Below are positions 10,233-19,704 of a stretch of DNA of 53,109 bases, in pieces (position 1 is the first letter of the stretch; every line of letters starts with the position of its first letter). The notes under the pieces were generated by a model. It saw nothing but the letters and a program-made list of their open reading frames with translations. It did no database searches and was not told where the DNA came from. The position numbers and the translations under genes are program-made. The DNA lies in assembly GCA_001304505.1 (NCBI GenBank), contig LJUQ01000003.1:1-53109 (forward strand), read 5' to 3'. This DNA comes from Bacteroides sp. SM23_62_1 (lineage in GTDB: Bacteria; Bacteroidota; Bacteroidia; Bacteroidales; SM23-62).

Positions 10233-10275
10233 TTCAGCTAAGCACCGGATTTTATTCAAATTCACTTTAATTCTT

Positions 10276-10399
10276 AACGAGTTGTGCTATTAAATAATAT
10301 ATGCAATTGAATGTTATCTTTTATATCAGGCCGCGCCGGCGGTGCGGCCTGATATAAATCTGATTATCAAGATTATCGTCTTTAATATCACAACACGTT
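10276..10399. repeat. Palindromic intergenic element, copy 2 (124 bp)
   Basis: AACGAGTTGTGC...TTTATATCAGGCCGCGCCGGCGGTGCGGCCTGATATAAA...CACAACACGTT; same length, ends and core as copy 1. Confidence 0.85.
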
Positions 10400-10907
10400 A
10401 ATTCTTAATGTACAATTGATTATTTCTTATAAAGGTTGTATAAGCTTTCAGGGGAAGAGCTGCAGGGCCTGACACAGGCGATGCTTCAAGCAGAATATTG
10501 AATTCAGACTGGCAACACGGGCATTTTGGTATCAACCAGGTATCATCCATATCGAGTGCACAATAATCGGTAGTGGCATTAAAAGTGCACGTAATATCGT
10601 ATGTTACAAATTCGTTGATGTCGAAACGGTATACAATCAATCCGTTTCCATAAACCTCCTGGCCGAGTGTTATCTCAGGGTATTTTGGCGAAGCGAAATG
10701 CAACACACCGAATCCATACTCATTGGGAGTGATTATTGCCGTTTCACCGACACCAAGGTATGAAAGATCTGTTTGAAGGTCTAATACAAGATTAACTGGC
10801 ACATAAGGAACATAGTCTTTATTATTATCCTTACATGATTCAACACCGGGGATTATGAAAATAAGAAAAAAAAGCCCTAATTTTGGAATATATTGCTTTG
10901 TTTTCAT
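10398..10907 (-). CDS. Hypothetical lipoprotein (start likely internal Met at 10907)
   Basis: MKTKQYIPKLGLFFLIFIIPGVESCKDNN signal/lipobox; the upstream 25 aa of the longer ORF would block the lipoprotein signal. Confidence 0.65.
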   Translation of the reverse strand: MKTKQYIPKLGLFFLIFIIPGVESCKDNNKDYVPYVPVNLVLDLQTDLSYLGVGETAIITPNEYGFGVLHFASPKYPEITLGQEVYGNGLIVYRFDINEFVTYDITCTFNATTDYCALDMDDTWLIPKCPCCQSEFNILLEASPVSGPAALPLKAYTTFIRNNQLYIKN

Positions 10908-10938
10908 ATAGATTTTCAAACTGACAAAATTAAATAAA

Positions 10939-11247
10939 TTGCAGATTAAAAGATTTATTTTAGGTTTCCTCATTTTCATCATTCCTGTTTTTCCAGTTTA
11001 CTCACAAACAAGAAAAGCAAGAAAAGCTATAAAAAAATCTGAAAGGGTTGAAGAAAATTCTAATAGAACATATGAAAGAGGGAGGAAAGATGCCATAAAA
11101 CAGCGTTATAAAATTCAGACAAATGAGGTGCAGAAAAGGATGAAGCAATCAAAGAAAAAGGCTGACCGATACAACAAGGCCAACAGACAACCATTTTACA
11201 AAGATTTATTTGACAGGAAAAAGAAGCATAAAAGAAGGAAAAGATGA
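10939..11247 (+). CDS. Small, highly basic secreted/periplasmic hypothetical protein (start uncertain, TTG)
   Basis: IKRFILGFLIFIIPVFPVYSQ signal peptide, then Lys/Arg-rich region ending KKHKRRKR; stop overlaps the next ORF's ATG (ATGA). Confidence 0.55.
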   Translation: MQIKRFILGFLIFIIPVFPVYSQTRKARKAIKKSERVEENSNRTYERGRKDAIKQRYKIQTNEVQKRMKQSKKKADRYNKANRQPFYKDLFDRKKKHKRRKR

Positions 11248-11720
11248 AAATTGATATTGATACTATTTTTTATATCGTTATCAGTATATTAATATTGATA
11301 GTCACCGGTTTATCCAGGCGCAAGAAAAAGGGTACAATTCCGGGGCAGGGATCACAAAATATACCTGGCCAGGTACCGGGAAGATCACCTGACGTAACCA
11401 GCAGCAGTGCGGAAGAAAGTATAAGTGATCCTTTTGAAAGGTTAGAAAAACTTTTTCTTCAACCTGAGACTGTTCCAACTCCTGAGTCTGTTACGTTAGA
11501 AGAGATTGTTGATGAAGAGGAAGCGTACTTTATGGAAAAAGAAGCTTCCAGTAAGGCTGAGCCGGAAAAACAAAAAATTCCGGATAAGGCAAAGGAACAG
11601 GAAATAAAACCGCCCCGGGATGAAGATAAACAGTATCCCGATCTTAACCTTTTTAAGGATATTGATGAGCTCAAAAGAGCAGTTATTTATGCTGAGATTC
11701 TAAACAGAAAAGAATTCTGA
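11244..11720 (+). CDS. Hypothetical protein with one N-terminal TM helix and acidic/Pro-rich cytosolic region
   Basis: IDTIFYIVISILILIVTGLSRRKKKG TM anchor; translationally coupled to upstream ORF. Confidence 0.6.
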   Translation: MKIDIDTIFYIVISILILIVTGLSRRKKKGTIPGQGSQNIPGQVPGRSPDVTSSSAEESISDPFERLEKLFLQPETVPTPESVTLEEIVDEEEAYFMEKEASSKAEPEKQKIPDKAKEQEIKPPRDEDKQYPDLNLFKDIDELKRAVIYAEILNRKEF

Positions 11721-11869
11721 AATTCGCAACTTTGTATCTCATATTATTCATATACAGTTTTTTATAAGAAAATAAATTTTTTTATCTTTGCTGCGTGAAA
11801 GGGTTCTGGTATTTATTATCTAAAATATCGGGATTCTTTTTTATTTTCTAATGACCTAAAGTAATAAGG

Positions 11870-12343
11870 ATGGGGAATGCATCATATATTACCCGTGAGG
11901 GATTGGAGAAAATCAAGAAGGAGCTGGATCAGCTCTTAAATGTGGAACGGCCGGCAATATCCAGGATGATTGCAGATGCAAGAGATAAAGGTGATCTTGC
12001 GGAAAATTCGGAATATCATGCTGCAAAAGAAGCACAGGGTATGCTGGAGATGAAAATTTCCCAGCTTGAAAATATTGTTGCTAATTCAAGAATAATTGAC
12101 AATGCCAATCTCGACTCCTCGAGAGTAAGGCTGTTAAACAAAATCAAAATCAGGAACAAGGAAACCAATGCTATCATGGATTACATTATTGTTCCTGAAT
12201 CAGAAGCTGATCTGAAAAATGGTAAAATTGCCATTAATACTCCTGTGGCACAGGGCCTTTTAGGCAAGAAGACAGGTGATGTTGTCAAGATCAGGGTGCC
12301 TTCAGGGGAAGTGGCACTGGAAATATTAAATATATCGGTTTAA
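11870..12343 (+). CDS. greA: Transcription elongation factor GreA
   Basis: YITREGLEKIKKELDQLLNVERP, ARDKGDLAENSEYHAAKEAQGMLE. Confidence 0.96.
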   Translation: MGNASYITREGLEKIKKELDQLLNVERPAISRMIADARDKGDLAENSEYHAAKEAQGMLEMKISQLENIVANSRIIDNANLDSSRVRLLNKIKIRNKETNAIMDYIIVPESEADLKNGKIAINTPVAQGLLGKKTGDVVKIRVPSGEVALEILNISV

Positions 12344-12345
12344 TT

Positions 12346-12741
12346 ATGGCATCTATATTTACCCGGATCGTTAAGGGTGAAATTCCCTGCTATAAAATTG
12401 ATGAAAACGATCACTACCTTGCTTTTCTTGATATCAATCCTCTTGAGAAGGGGCATACACTGGTTATCCCGAAGCAGGAAATTGATTATCTGTTTGATCT
12501 TGACGATGATCTTCTTGCAGGAATGAGTGTTTTTGCGAAAAAAATTGCAAGAGCCATTGACAGTGTGATGGATTGCAAGAGGGTTGGCGTGGCCGTTCTC
12601 GGACTGGAAGTACCACATGCCCATATTCATCTGATCCCCATAAATTCGTTATATGATATCGAATTTTCGAGGCCCAAATTACAGTTAAGTACTGATGAAT
12701 TTGAAGAGATAGCGGAAAAAATAAGGGGAGCCCTTAGATGA
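12346..12741 (+). CDS. HIT family protein
   Basis: IFTRIVKGEIPCYKIDENDHYLAFLDINPLEKGHTLVIPK, histidine triad HAHIHLIPI. Confidence 0.92.
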   Translation: MASIFTRIVKGEIPCYKIDENDHYLAFLDINPLEKGHTLVIPKQEIDYLFDLDDDLLAGMSVFAKKIARAIDSVMDCKRVGVAVLGLEVPHAHIHLIPINSLYDIEFSRPKLQLSTDEFEEIAEKIRGALR

Positions 12742-13285
12742 TCCGGCCGGGATTTTTTTTCAGATAATCTTTCCAGGTAGTATATGAGGGGCCGGTGTCC
12801 GGCAACTCTTTTTGAAAATAATGGCACATTGCGGCAGCAAGACCATCGGTGGCATCAAGATTGGATGGCATATCTTTGATATGAAGTAATTTTTCCAGTA
12901 TATACGCTACCTGTTCTTTAGATGCATTTCCTTCGCCTGTAATAGACATTTTTATTTTCTTGGGCGCATATTCAAAAATCGGAAGATCTCTTGAAAGAGC
13001 TGCTGATATTGCCACTCCCTGTGCCCGCCCGAGTTTTAACATAGATTGAACATTCTTGCCGTAAAAGGGAGCCTCAATAGCCAGCTCATCCGGATGATAT
13101 TGATCAATTAAAAAAACAGTCTGTTCAAAAATCTTTCTGAGTTTAATATAGTGGTCTTTAAGCTTTCCAAGATGAATGACACCCAGAGCAAGAAGTTCCG
13201 GATTCCTGTTATGGTCCCTGATTAATCCATAGCCCATGATATTTGTACCAGGATCAATTCCCAGTATGATCTTTCCTTCTTTCAT
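12734..13285 (-). CDS. ruvC: Crossover junction endodeoxyribonuclease RuvC
   Basis: ILGIDPGTNIMGYGLI, LAIEAPFYGKNVQSMLKLGRAQGVAI, DATDGLAAAMCHYF. Confidence 0.95.
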   Translation of the reverse strand: MKEGKIILGIDPGTNIMGYGLIRDHNRNPELLALGVIHLGKLKDHYIKLRKIFEQTVFLIDQYHPDELAIEAPFYGKNVQSMLKLGRAQGVAISAALSRDLPIFEYAPKKIKMSITGEGNASKEQVAYILEKLLHIKDMPSNLDATDGLAAAMCHYFQKELPDTGPSYTTWKDYLKKNPGRII

Positions 13286-14556
13286 ATTGCGCCTATTGCT
13301 GAAGCTACGGTGTGTCCTGATTTCCAGCGGTATCGTTCGGGAGTTGTTTTGGTGGTACCACTGAAGGTCCCATTTTCTATATAATAAAGTACTTCCTTCA
13401 GGCAGTCCTCCTCTTTGTTTCCGAACGCTTCATCAAGATCATCTGCCACCATCTGGTCAGGCTGCAATCCTTCGAAAAATTCTCCTTCATTATCCCGGTT
13501 ATACATAAAAAATGTAACCGGAACCAGAGTATAGTCGGTATACTGTTTTGCGATCATGCCTACCGGCTTACCCCCTGTAATATCGCCTATCATATATACA
13601 TCCATATAAGGAAGAAGTGCATTTATCAATACTTCGCTTGCAGATGCTGTGGATGCTGTTGTGATGAAAAAAATCCTCGTAAGGATAAGGGAATAATCTT
13701 CGGGTTTGAACCTCAGGGTAACATTCTGGTCAGATTTTTTATCGTTATAAACATATTTTACGAAGGCTCCCTTGTTGGCAATCTCACCCGCAATCAGATT
13801 GCCGAGGTAACGGGATACTTCAAGAATACCACCGGGATTATATCGGAGATCAACAACGAGTTCATCTATATTTTCCGCATCAAAATCACTGAATAAAACG
13901 GTTAGTTCGTCAGTGGCTGGATTGGTAAAATTTTGCAGGACAAAGTATCCGACTTGTTTGCCCGCCACATCAATGATATCTGAATGGAGAATTGCGTTTA
14001 TATTAATAAACTTCTTGGTGGAAGTAATAATCTGGGTGCCTGCACTCGGGGTTGTAAAGGTAAAGGTGTTCTGTATCCCTTCTTCATCCGGGCCTATCAA
14101 GGCAGTATCGATAACTGTTCCCGGGGTGATGGCCGTTCCGTTGATCTGTGTTACCTCCCATCCCCGTTCCACTCCTGCAGTATTCAGATCCGAATCATCA
14201 AAAATAAAAGCCACCTTGAGTTGACCCTCTGCACTCCATCGTAATCCAATGCCATGTCCTGTATATATCCCCCTGGAATTATAATCATTATAATCTGACG
14301 TTTTTTGTATATAGCTCCATTTATCAAGCTGATCGAAAATAAGTGTATCCAGAAGTTCTTGCTGACTGGTAAAGTTTTTTACTGAAACATTCGGCATTGT
14401 ATCATACCACAGGTACCACTGTTTCATATAATCCAGCAATTCCTGCTTTGTTAACTTACTCTCAGGTGGATTGATTTCACAGGAATGGAAGAGCCTGAAT
14501 GAAAAAAGGATCAAAATTACGAATATCAGTAAACGACTATTCCGGATGTTTTCCAT
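13282..14556 (-). CDS. S41 family peptidase (C-terminal processing protease-like), lipoprotein
   Basis: Lipobox LFHSCEINPPE; DELVVDLRYNPGGILEVSRYLGNLIAG; TTASTASASEVLINAL. Confidence 0.88.
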   Translation of the reverse strand: MENIRNSRLLIFVILILFSFRLFHSCEINPPESKLTKQELLDYMKQWYLWYDTMPNVSVKNFTSQQELLDTLIFDQLDKWSYIQKTSDYNDYNSRGIYTGHGIGLRWSAEGQLKVAFIFDDSDLNTAGVERGWEVTQINGTAITPGTVIDTALIGPDEEGIQNTFTFTTPSAGTQIITSTKKFININAILHSDIIDVAGKQVGYFVLQNFTNPATDELTVLFSDFDAENIDELVVDLRYNPGGILEVSRYLGNLIAGEIANKGAFVKYVYNDKKSDQNVTLRFKPEDYSLILTRIFFITTASTASASEVLINALLPYMDVYMIGDITGGKPVGMIAKQYTDYTLVPVTFFMYNRDNEGEFFEGLQPDQMVADDLDEAFGNKEEDCLKEVLYYIENGTFSGTTKTTPERYRWKSGHTVASAIGAI

Positions 14557-14583
14557 CGTTTTTGTTTTCAGTGTATATTCATA

Positions 14584-15456
14584 TTAACGTATTTTCTCGA
14601 TAATTATTCCTGTTATAATCAGGCATAATCCCAGGATAGTTGTACGATAAATCATTTCTCCAACAAATATATGAATAAGGATCAGAGAAAAGAAAGGTGC
14701 AAGGTACACAAGGTTGCTGATCCTGTCTGAAGTTTTGGACATTTTTAAAGCAGTAAGCCAGAATAGAAAAGTGAATCCCATCTCGAACATGCCTGCATAT
14801 AACGCAAGAAGTACACCTTTAAGATGTGCAAGAGTGATCGTTGTAATAAAGGGAGCAAGGATTGAAATATAAACTGCAGCAAAGAAGAAATTCAAAAGTA
14901 ATTTTGGTATTTCATCCCGTTTATCCCTTACATTGTATATCCAGTAAAAAGACCATATGAACGAGCTGCCCGTGGCAAGGATTACTCCAAATGGTTCTGA
15001 AATTTTAAGTGAGAAAGGCTCACCCTGGGAAGATATGAGATAAACCCCTGCAAAGCTTATGAAAAGTGCAATAAAACTCTTCAGGGCAATTTTTTGGCCA
15101 AGCAGTGGTATAGAGAGGAAAACCAGGACAATTGGCCAGATCATGTTTAATGGCTGGGCAACCTGGGCAGGTAGCAGGGAATATGCTTTGAATAGTACAA
15201 GGTAATAAAGAAATGGATTGAAAAATCCAAGTAATGCCGAACGAAATATCTCATTGGTGGAGTATTGAAATATCTGCTTGATTTTACCCGTGATAATTGC
15301 TGAACATAAATAAACAATGAAGGAAGTCCATGTAGCAAAGAACAATAACTGTACAAAATCCAGATAATTAAGGGCTATTTTAAACACAGAAGCTACAGTA
15401 GACCAGAAAAAAATGGCAATCCCCGCGTAGATATAAGCTTTACCCTGGTTCGTCAT
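14584..15456 (-). CDS. DMT-superfamily EamA transporter
   Basis: About 10 hydrophobic helices; FFWSTVASVFKIAL and QPLNMIWPIVLVFLSIPLLGQKI EamA-type repeats. Confidence 0.82.
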   Translation of the reverse strand: MTNQGKAYIYAGIAIFFWSTVASVFKIALNYLDFVQLLFFATWTSFIVYLCSAIITGKIKQIFQYSTNEIFRSALLGFFNPFLYYLVLFKAYSLLPAQVAQPLNMIWPIVLVFLSIPLLGQKIALKSFIALFISFAGVYLISSQGEPFSLKISEPFGVILATGSSFIWSFYWIYNVRDKRDEIPKLLLNFFFAAVYISILAPFITTITLAHLKGVLLALYAGMFEMGFTFLFWLTALKMSKTSDRISNLVYLAPFFSLILIHIFVGEMIYRTTILGLCLIITGIIIEKIR

Positions 15457-15780
15457 ATCAGATGAAAAAAACTGACCTCAGGCAGAAATTACGTGTTTTG
15501 TACTGCAGACTTGATGGATTTTAAACTGTCAAACATGCATTATCTGCGTAATCTGCGTTCTTTTCTGCAAAAATCTGCGAAAAGCTTTTTAAAAATATTC
15601 TAATTGATATCAATCCATTTTTCTTTTTTAAACATACAGCATTCGCCTGAAGCCTTAAATTTTATATTCAATTCATTTTGCGATATTGTCAAAGCTCTTT
15701 AAAATGTCTTTTTTGAATGTGAGTTCGATATAACAATATTCTGAAAACTAATGAATTAATACATTACCCAGGTATATACA

Positions 15781-16371
15781 TCATTCAGTAATTAGATCCA
15801 GCTTAAGTGAATCTATCAATGGCTTTAGATGCCAATAATCCTTCATATGTTTATCAATAAAACCTATATTAGACTGGATCCTTGAAAGCAGGTCATTGAG
15901 CAGGTCTTTTTCGGTTTCAATTAACTCCCCGAGCTCTTCGTAATTATTATTTCTCAACAGTCTGGTACGTATATCCCTCAGATTATTTTCGATCATGAAA
16001 ACCTCCTCACCGTAATTTTTACAGGCAGTTAGACATTCTTCTATATCCTTCCGGAGGTGTGTGTATTGTTCAATTTCTTCTACTATAAAAGAAGGTTGAG
16101 ATACACCCTGGTTTGAATCATTCAGGAAGGTCAAGTCATTTTCAATTTCATAGCTGAAATCACTCAGCATCTGCATTTCAGGTGAACTTATTTTATTCTG
16201 CAAATCAATTGTCAGGGAAATAAGGCTATCTATTTCTCTGATCTGGTTTTCCGGGGGAGGTGTATGACAGCAGGGGAAAAGTCCCGGGCACGCAATAAGC
16301 AGGAAACATATGCTTCGGACGAACAGCCCGGAACCTATATGCTTGATCGTTTGAACTTTGATTTCACGCAC
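15781..16371 (-). CDS. Hypothetical lipoprotein, mostly helical
   Basis: SICFLLIACPGLFPCC hydrophobic N-term with Cys, then coiled-coil-like region. Confidence 0.55.
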   Translation of the reverse strand: MREIKVQTIKHIGSGLFVRSICFLLIACPGLFPCCHTPPPENQIREIDSLISLTIDLQNKISSPEMQMLSDFSYEIENDLTFLNDSNQGVSQPSFIVEEIEQYTHLRKDIEECLTACKNYGEEVFMIENNLRDIRTRLLRNNNYEELGELIETEKDLLNDLLSRIQSNIGFIDKHMKDYWHLKPLIDSLKLDLITE

Positions 16372-16391
16372 ATGTAAAGGTATAAGATTCT

Positions 16392-17666
16392 TTAATCAAT
16401 CATTTCAAAACCGGCATAGGGCAAAAGAACTTCAGGAATTTTAATTCCATGGGGAGTTTGATTATTTTCAATTAACGCGGCAACAATTCTGGGTAATGCC
16501 AGTGCACTGCCATTCAGCGTATGTGCCAGTCTTGGTTTTTCATTTTCTTTATCTTTAAATCTAAGCTTAAGCCTGTTAGCCTGATAGGATTCAAAATTTG
16601 ATACAGAACTGACTTCAAGCCACTTTTGTTGTCCGGAAGCATAAACCTCAAAATCATACGTCATCGCTGAAGTAAAGCTTATATCACCACCACAGAGTTT
16701 CATGATACGGTATGGAAGTCCGAGTTTGTGAATAAGGTTTTCGATATGAACGGCCATCTCTTCGAGGGTTTCGTATGATTTATCGGGATGCTGGATCTGG
16801 ACGATTTCGACTTTGTCGAACTGATGCAACCGGTTTAGACCCCTGACATCTTTTCCCCACGATCCTGCTTCACGGCGGAAACAGGGTGTATAGGAAGTAC
16901 ATTTCAGGGGAAGATCGGAAGCAGCGAGGATAGTATCCCTGAAAAGGTTTGTTACAGGCACCTCTGCCGTGGGAATGAGATAGAATGAATCAGATGGGAC
17001 GGTATACATCTGACCCTCCTTGTCAGGCAATTGTCCTGTGCCGAATGCAGAATATTCATTGACCATCAGCGGAGGTAGAAATTCCTTATAACCAGCCCGG
17101 ATATTCTCATCCAGGAAAAAACTGATAAGGGCACGCTGTAATATCGCACCCTTCCCTTTATAAACGGGGAATCCTGCTCCGGTTAATTTAATTCCAAGAT
17201 CAAAATCAATGATATCATATTTCTTTATCAACTCCCAGTGAGGGACGGCATCTTTTGTCTGTTCCGGGATCTTCCCACCAGAGCGGATCAGTATGTTATC
17301 CATTTCCCCCTTTCCTGCAGGTACTGATTCATGAGGCAGATTGGGGATCTGGATTAATAAATCGTAGAGAATGGTCACAATATCGTCATGCTTTTTCTGT
17401 AAGGCATGAATTTCTTTTTTGAGACCGGCCATCCGGGTTTTTATTGTTTCAGCTTCCTTTTGTTTCCCTGATTTAATAAGAATTCCAATCTCTTTTGAAT
17501 AATTCTTCAGCTCTGCCTGTTTTTTATCTGTGCCGGCCTGAATGGTCCTGCGTTCGTTATCCGTTCTGATCACTTGATCCATTATCTGACTATCGTGAAA
17601 ATTCTTGATTTTTAGCCGGTTTATTACCAGATCCCTGTTTTCTCGGATGAATGAGACAGTTAGCAT
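16392..17666 (-). CDS. serS: Serine--tRNA ligase
   Basis: Class II motifs PCFRREAGSWGKDVRGLNRLHQFDKVEIV; HTLNGSALALPRIVAALIENNQT. Confidence 0.97.
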   Translation of the reverse strand: MLTVSFIRENRDLVINRLKIKNFHDSQIMDQVIRTDNERRTIQAGTDKKQAELKNYSKEIGILIKSGKQKEAETIKTRMAGLKKEIHALQKKHDDIVTILYDLLIQIPNLPHESVPAGKGEMDNILIRSGGKIPEQTKDAVPHWELIKKYDIIDFDLGIKLTGAGFPVYKGKGAILQRALISFFLDENIRAGYKEFLPPLMVNEYSAFGTGQLPDKEGQMYTVPSDSFYLIPTAEVPVTNLFRDTILAASDLPLKCTSYTPCFRREAGSWGKDVRGLNRLHQFDKVEIVQIQHPDKSYETLEEMAVHIENLIHKLGLPYRIMKLCGGDISFTSAMTYDFEVYASGQQKWLEVSSVSNFESYQANRLKLRFKDKENEKPRLAHTLNGSALALPRIVAALIENNQTPHGIKIPEVLLPYAGFEMID

Positions 17667-17885
17667 ATGAAAGGTTTTTCGGGAAGTTAATAAAAATAAA
17701 AAATCTGCAGGAATATTTAGTTATGAAATATTATATGAATAATATGATCGGATAGAAATGTCCATGTAATAAGTCAGATGGCACCAATACGGGATTTCAC
17801 AGGTGTTGTATATACATGACCATCTGATGCGGGAGATATTCAGACGTGCTGATATACAGGTAATTGAAACAGGTGCAGGAGATAT

Positions 17886-18146
17886 TTATTTTTCAGCGGG
17901 TAGAACAGATACAAATGATTTCTTGTTTGCTTTCCTTTTAAAAGTTACAATACCATCGGTAAGTGCAAATAATGTATGATCCTTTCCCATTCCTACATTT
18001 AAACCGGGATGATGAACAGTCCCCCTTTGCCTGACCAGTATATTCCCGGCTTTTGCATACTGTCCTCCAAATAGTTTTACACCAAGCCTTTTACTTTGTG
18101 ATTCCCTGCCGTTTCTGGAACTTCCAGCTCCTTTTTTATGTGCCAT
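17886..18146 (-). CDS. rpmA: 50S ribosomal protein L27
   Basis: [43 protein letters not shown]. Confidence 0.97.
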   Translation of the reverse strand: MAHKKGAGSSRNGRESQSKRLGVKLFGGQYAKAGNILVRQRGTVHHPGLNVGMGKDHTLFALTDGIVTFKRKANKKSFVSVLPAEK

Positions 18147-18158
18147 GGTTATAGGATT

Positions 18159-18878
18159 TTATGATTTCTTATTTTCTGATTTTCCTGTTTTTTTTGTCGC
18201 AGCAGTTTTTTTGGCTGCAGCTGTTTTCTTTGTTCCGGATTTTGCAGCTTTTACGGTTTTGGGCTTACCGGATGTTTCTGTGCCTGTTTTTTTCGCCTTA
18301 TTCTCAGATGATTTAGTGGCAGTTGAAATTTTTGATTTTGGAGTTGGTTTTTTAGCTGCTTTAGCCCGTTTTTCCCCGGATACTTTTACAGGTTTTTCAG
18401 TAACATCTTTAACTTCAGAGACAATACCAGGTTCTTTTACCGGAGTCACTTTTGTTTCATCAGTTGCCTGTTTAATTGTTTTTTCCGGTTTTTCTGTTTT
18501 CTCTGACTTAACAGTTTTTTTTGCTGTGCTTCTTGTTTCAATATCTTTCAGGATCTTGCTGCCGCCTTTTTCAAGAATCTCTTCAATCTGGACCTCCGTA
18601 TAAAACTGACGGTGTCCTTTCAGTACCTGATATCCTTTTCTGCGTTTTTTCTTAAATACTTTTATTTTATCTCCTTTGACATGTGAAAGAATTTTTCCTG
18701 TGATCAGTGCATCTGATAGAAGAGGATTACCAATGAGAATATCCTTATCATTATCAATCAACAAAACACGGTTGAAGTGAACAGGTGATCCCGCATCTCC
18801 TTCAAGAAGATGCACAAATATCTTCTGGTCTTTTTCAACCTTCATCTGCTGCCCTGCAATATCCACAATCGCATACAT
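18159..18878 (-). CDS. rplU: 50S ribosomal protein L21 with ~135-aa Lys/Ala/Thr/Pro-rich C-terminal extension
   Basis: MYAIVDIAGQQMKVEKDQKIFVHLL...VKGDKIKVFKKKRRKGYQVLKGHRQFYTEVQIEEI, followed by low-complexity basic tail. Confidence 0.93.
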   Translation of the reverse strand: MYAIVDIAGQQMKVEKDQKIFVHLLEGDAGSPVHFNRVLLIDNDKDILIGNPLLSDALITGKILSHVKGDKIKVFKKKRRKGYQVLKGHRQFYTEVQIEEILEKGGSKILKDIETRSTAKKTVKSEKTEKPEKTIKQATDETKVTPVKEPGIVSEVKDVTEKPVKVSGEKRAKAAKKPTPKSKISTATKSSENKAKKTGTETSGKPKTVKAAKSGTKKTAAAKKTAATKKTGKSENKKS

Positions 18879-18913
18879 CGGTCAATCATTTAATCTGTTA
18901 GAAATAAAGTGTG

Positions 18914-18944
18914 CAAAAATAAAAAAGAATAATTGATCCACAAA
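18914..18944 (-). promoter_or_regulatory. Bacteroidota-type promoter for rplU-rpmA
   Basis: Minus strand reads TTTG-N19-TATTTTTG (CAAAAATA 18914-18921, CAAA 18941-18944), matching -33 TTTG / -7 TAnnTTTG. Confidence 0.65.
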
Positions 18945-18953
18945 ATTTATTCC

Positions 18954-19676
18954 TCATCTCAATTCGAATTTTTGTCCGAGGTATACCCTGCGAACCTGTT
19001 CATCATTTGCCAGTTCATCGGAAGTTCCTGATTTCATTATCGTTCCTTCAAAAAGCAGATAAGCCCTGTCCGTGATCGAAAGGGTTTCATGGACATTATG
19101 GTCGGTAATTAAAATACCAATATTTTTATCTTTCAGGTTAGAGACGATCTCCTGAATATCTTCTACGGCAATGGGATCAACACCTGCAAAAGGTTCGTCA
19201 AGAAGTATAAATTTTGGTTTCAGTGCCAGCGCACGGGCTATTTCTGTTCTTCTTCTTTCACCACCTGATAATTGAATTCCCAGACTTTTCCTGATCTTTT
19301 CCAATCCAAATTCTCTTAATAGTGTCTCGGCCCTTTCACGTTGCTCTTCTTTTGGCAGGTCCGACATTTCCAGGATGGCATATAAGTTATCTTCCACACT
19401 TAGTTTTCTGAAAACAGATGCTTCCTGTGCTAGGTACCCGATTCCCATACGTGCTCTTTTATATACCGGCTCTTTTGTGATATCAGCATCATTGATAAAT
19501 ATTTTTCCGGAATTTGGAGCTATAAGACCAACAATCATATAAAATGTAGTTGTCTTACCTGCACCATTAGGTCCGAGGAGTCCAACAATTTCACCCTGCT
19601 CAACTTCTATTGATACCCTCTTGACCACGGTTTTATTCCGGTATCTTTTAACAAGGTATTTTGTATGCAACCTCAT
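18954..19676 (-). CDS. lptB: LPS export ABC transporter ATP-binding protein
   Basis: [68 protein letters not shown]. Confidence 0.95.
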   Translation of the reverse strand: MRLHTKYLVKRYRNKTVVKRVSIEVEQGEIVGLLGPNGAGKTTTFYMIVGLIAPNSGKIFINDADITKEPVYKRARMGIGYLAQEASVFRKLSVEDNLYAILEMSDLPKEEQRERAETLLREFGLEKIRKSLGIQLSGGERRRTEIARALALKPKFILLDEPFAGVDPIAVEDIQEIVSNLKDKNIGILITDHNVHETLSITDRAYLLFEGTIMKSGTSDELANDEQVRRVYLGQKFELR

Positions 19677-19704
19677 AAGAGAAAAGTTTTATGACTGATC
19701 TTAA

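Noticed and set aside
17700-17885. Possible gene remnant between serS and rpmA
   Set aside because: Non-AT-rich text with a weak CAGATGG/CCATCTG inverted repeat, but no frame with recognisable similarity.
18145-18603. 152-aa plus-strand ORF
   Set aside because: Exactly antisense to the Lys-rich tail of L21; its Phe/Val-rich composition is the mirror of AAA/AAG-rich codons.
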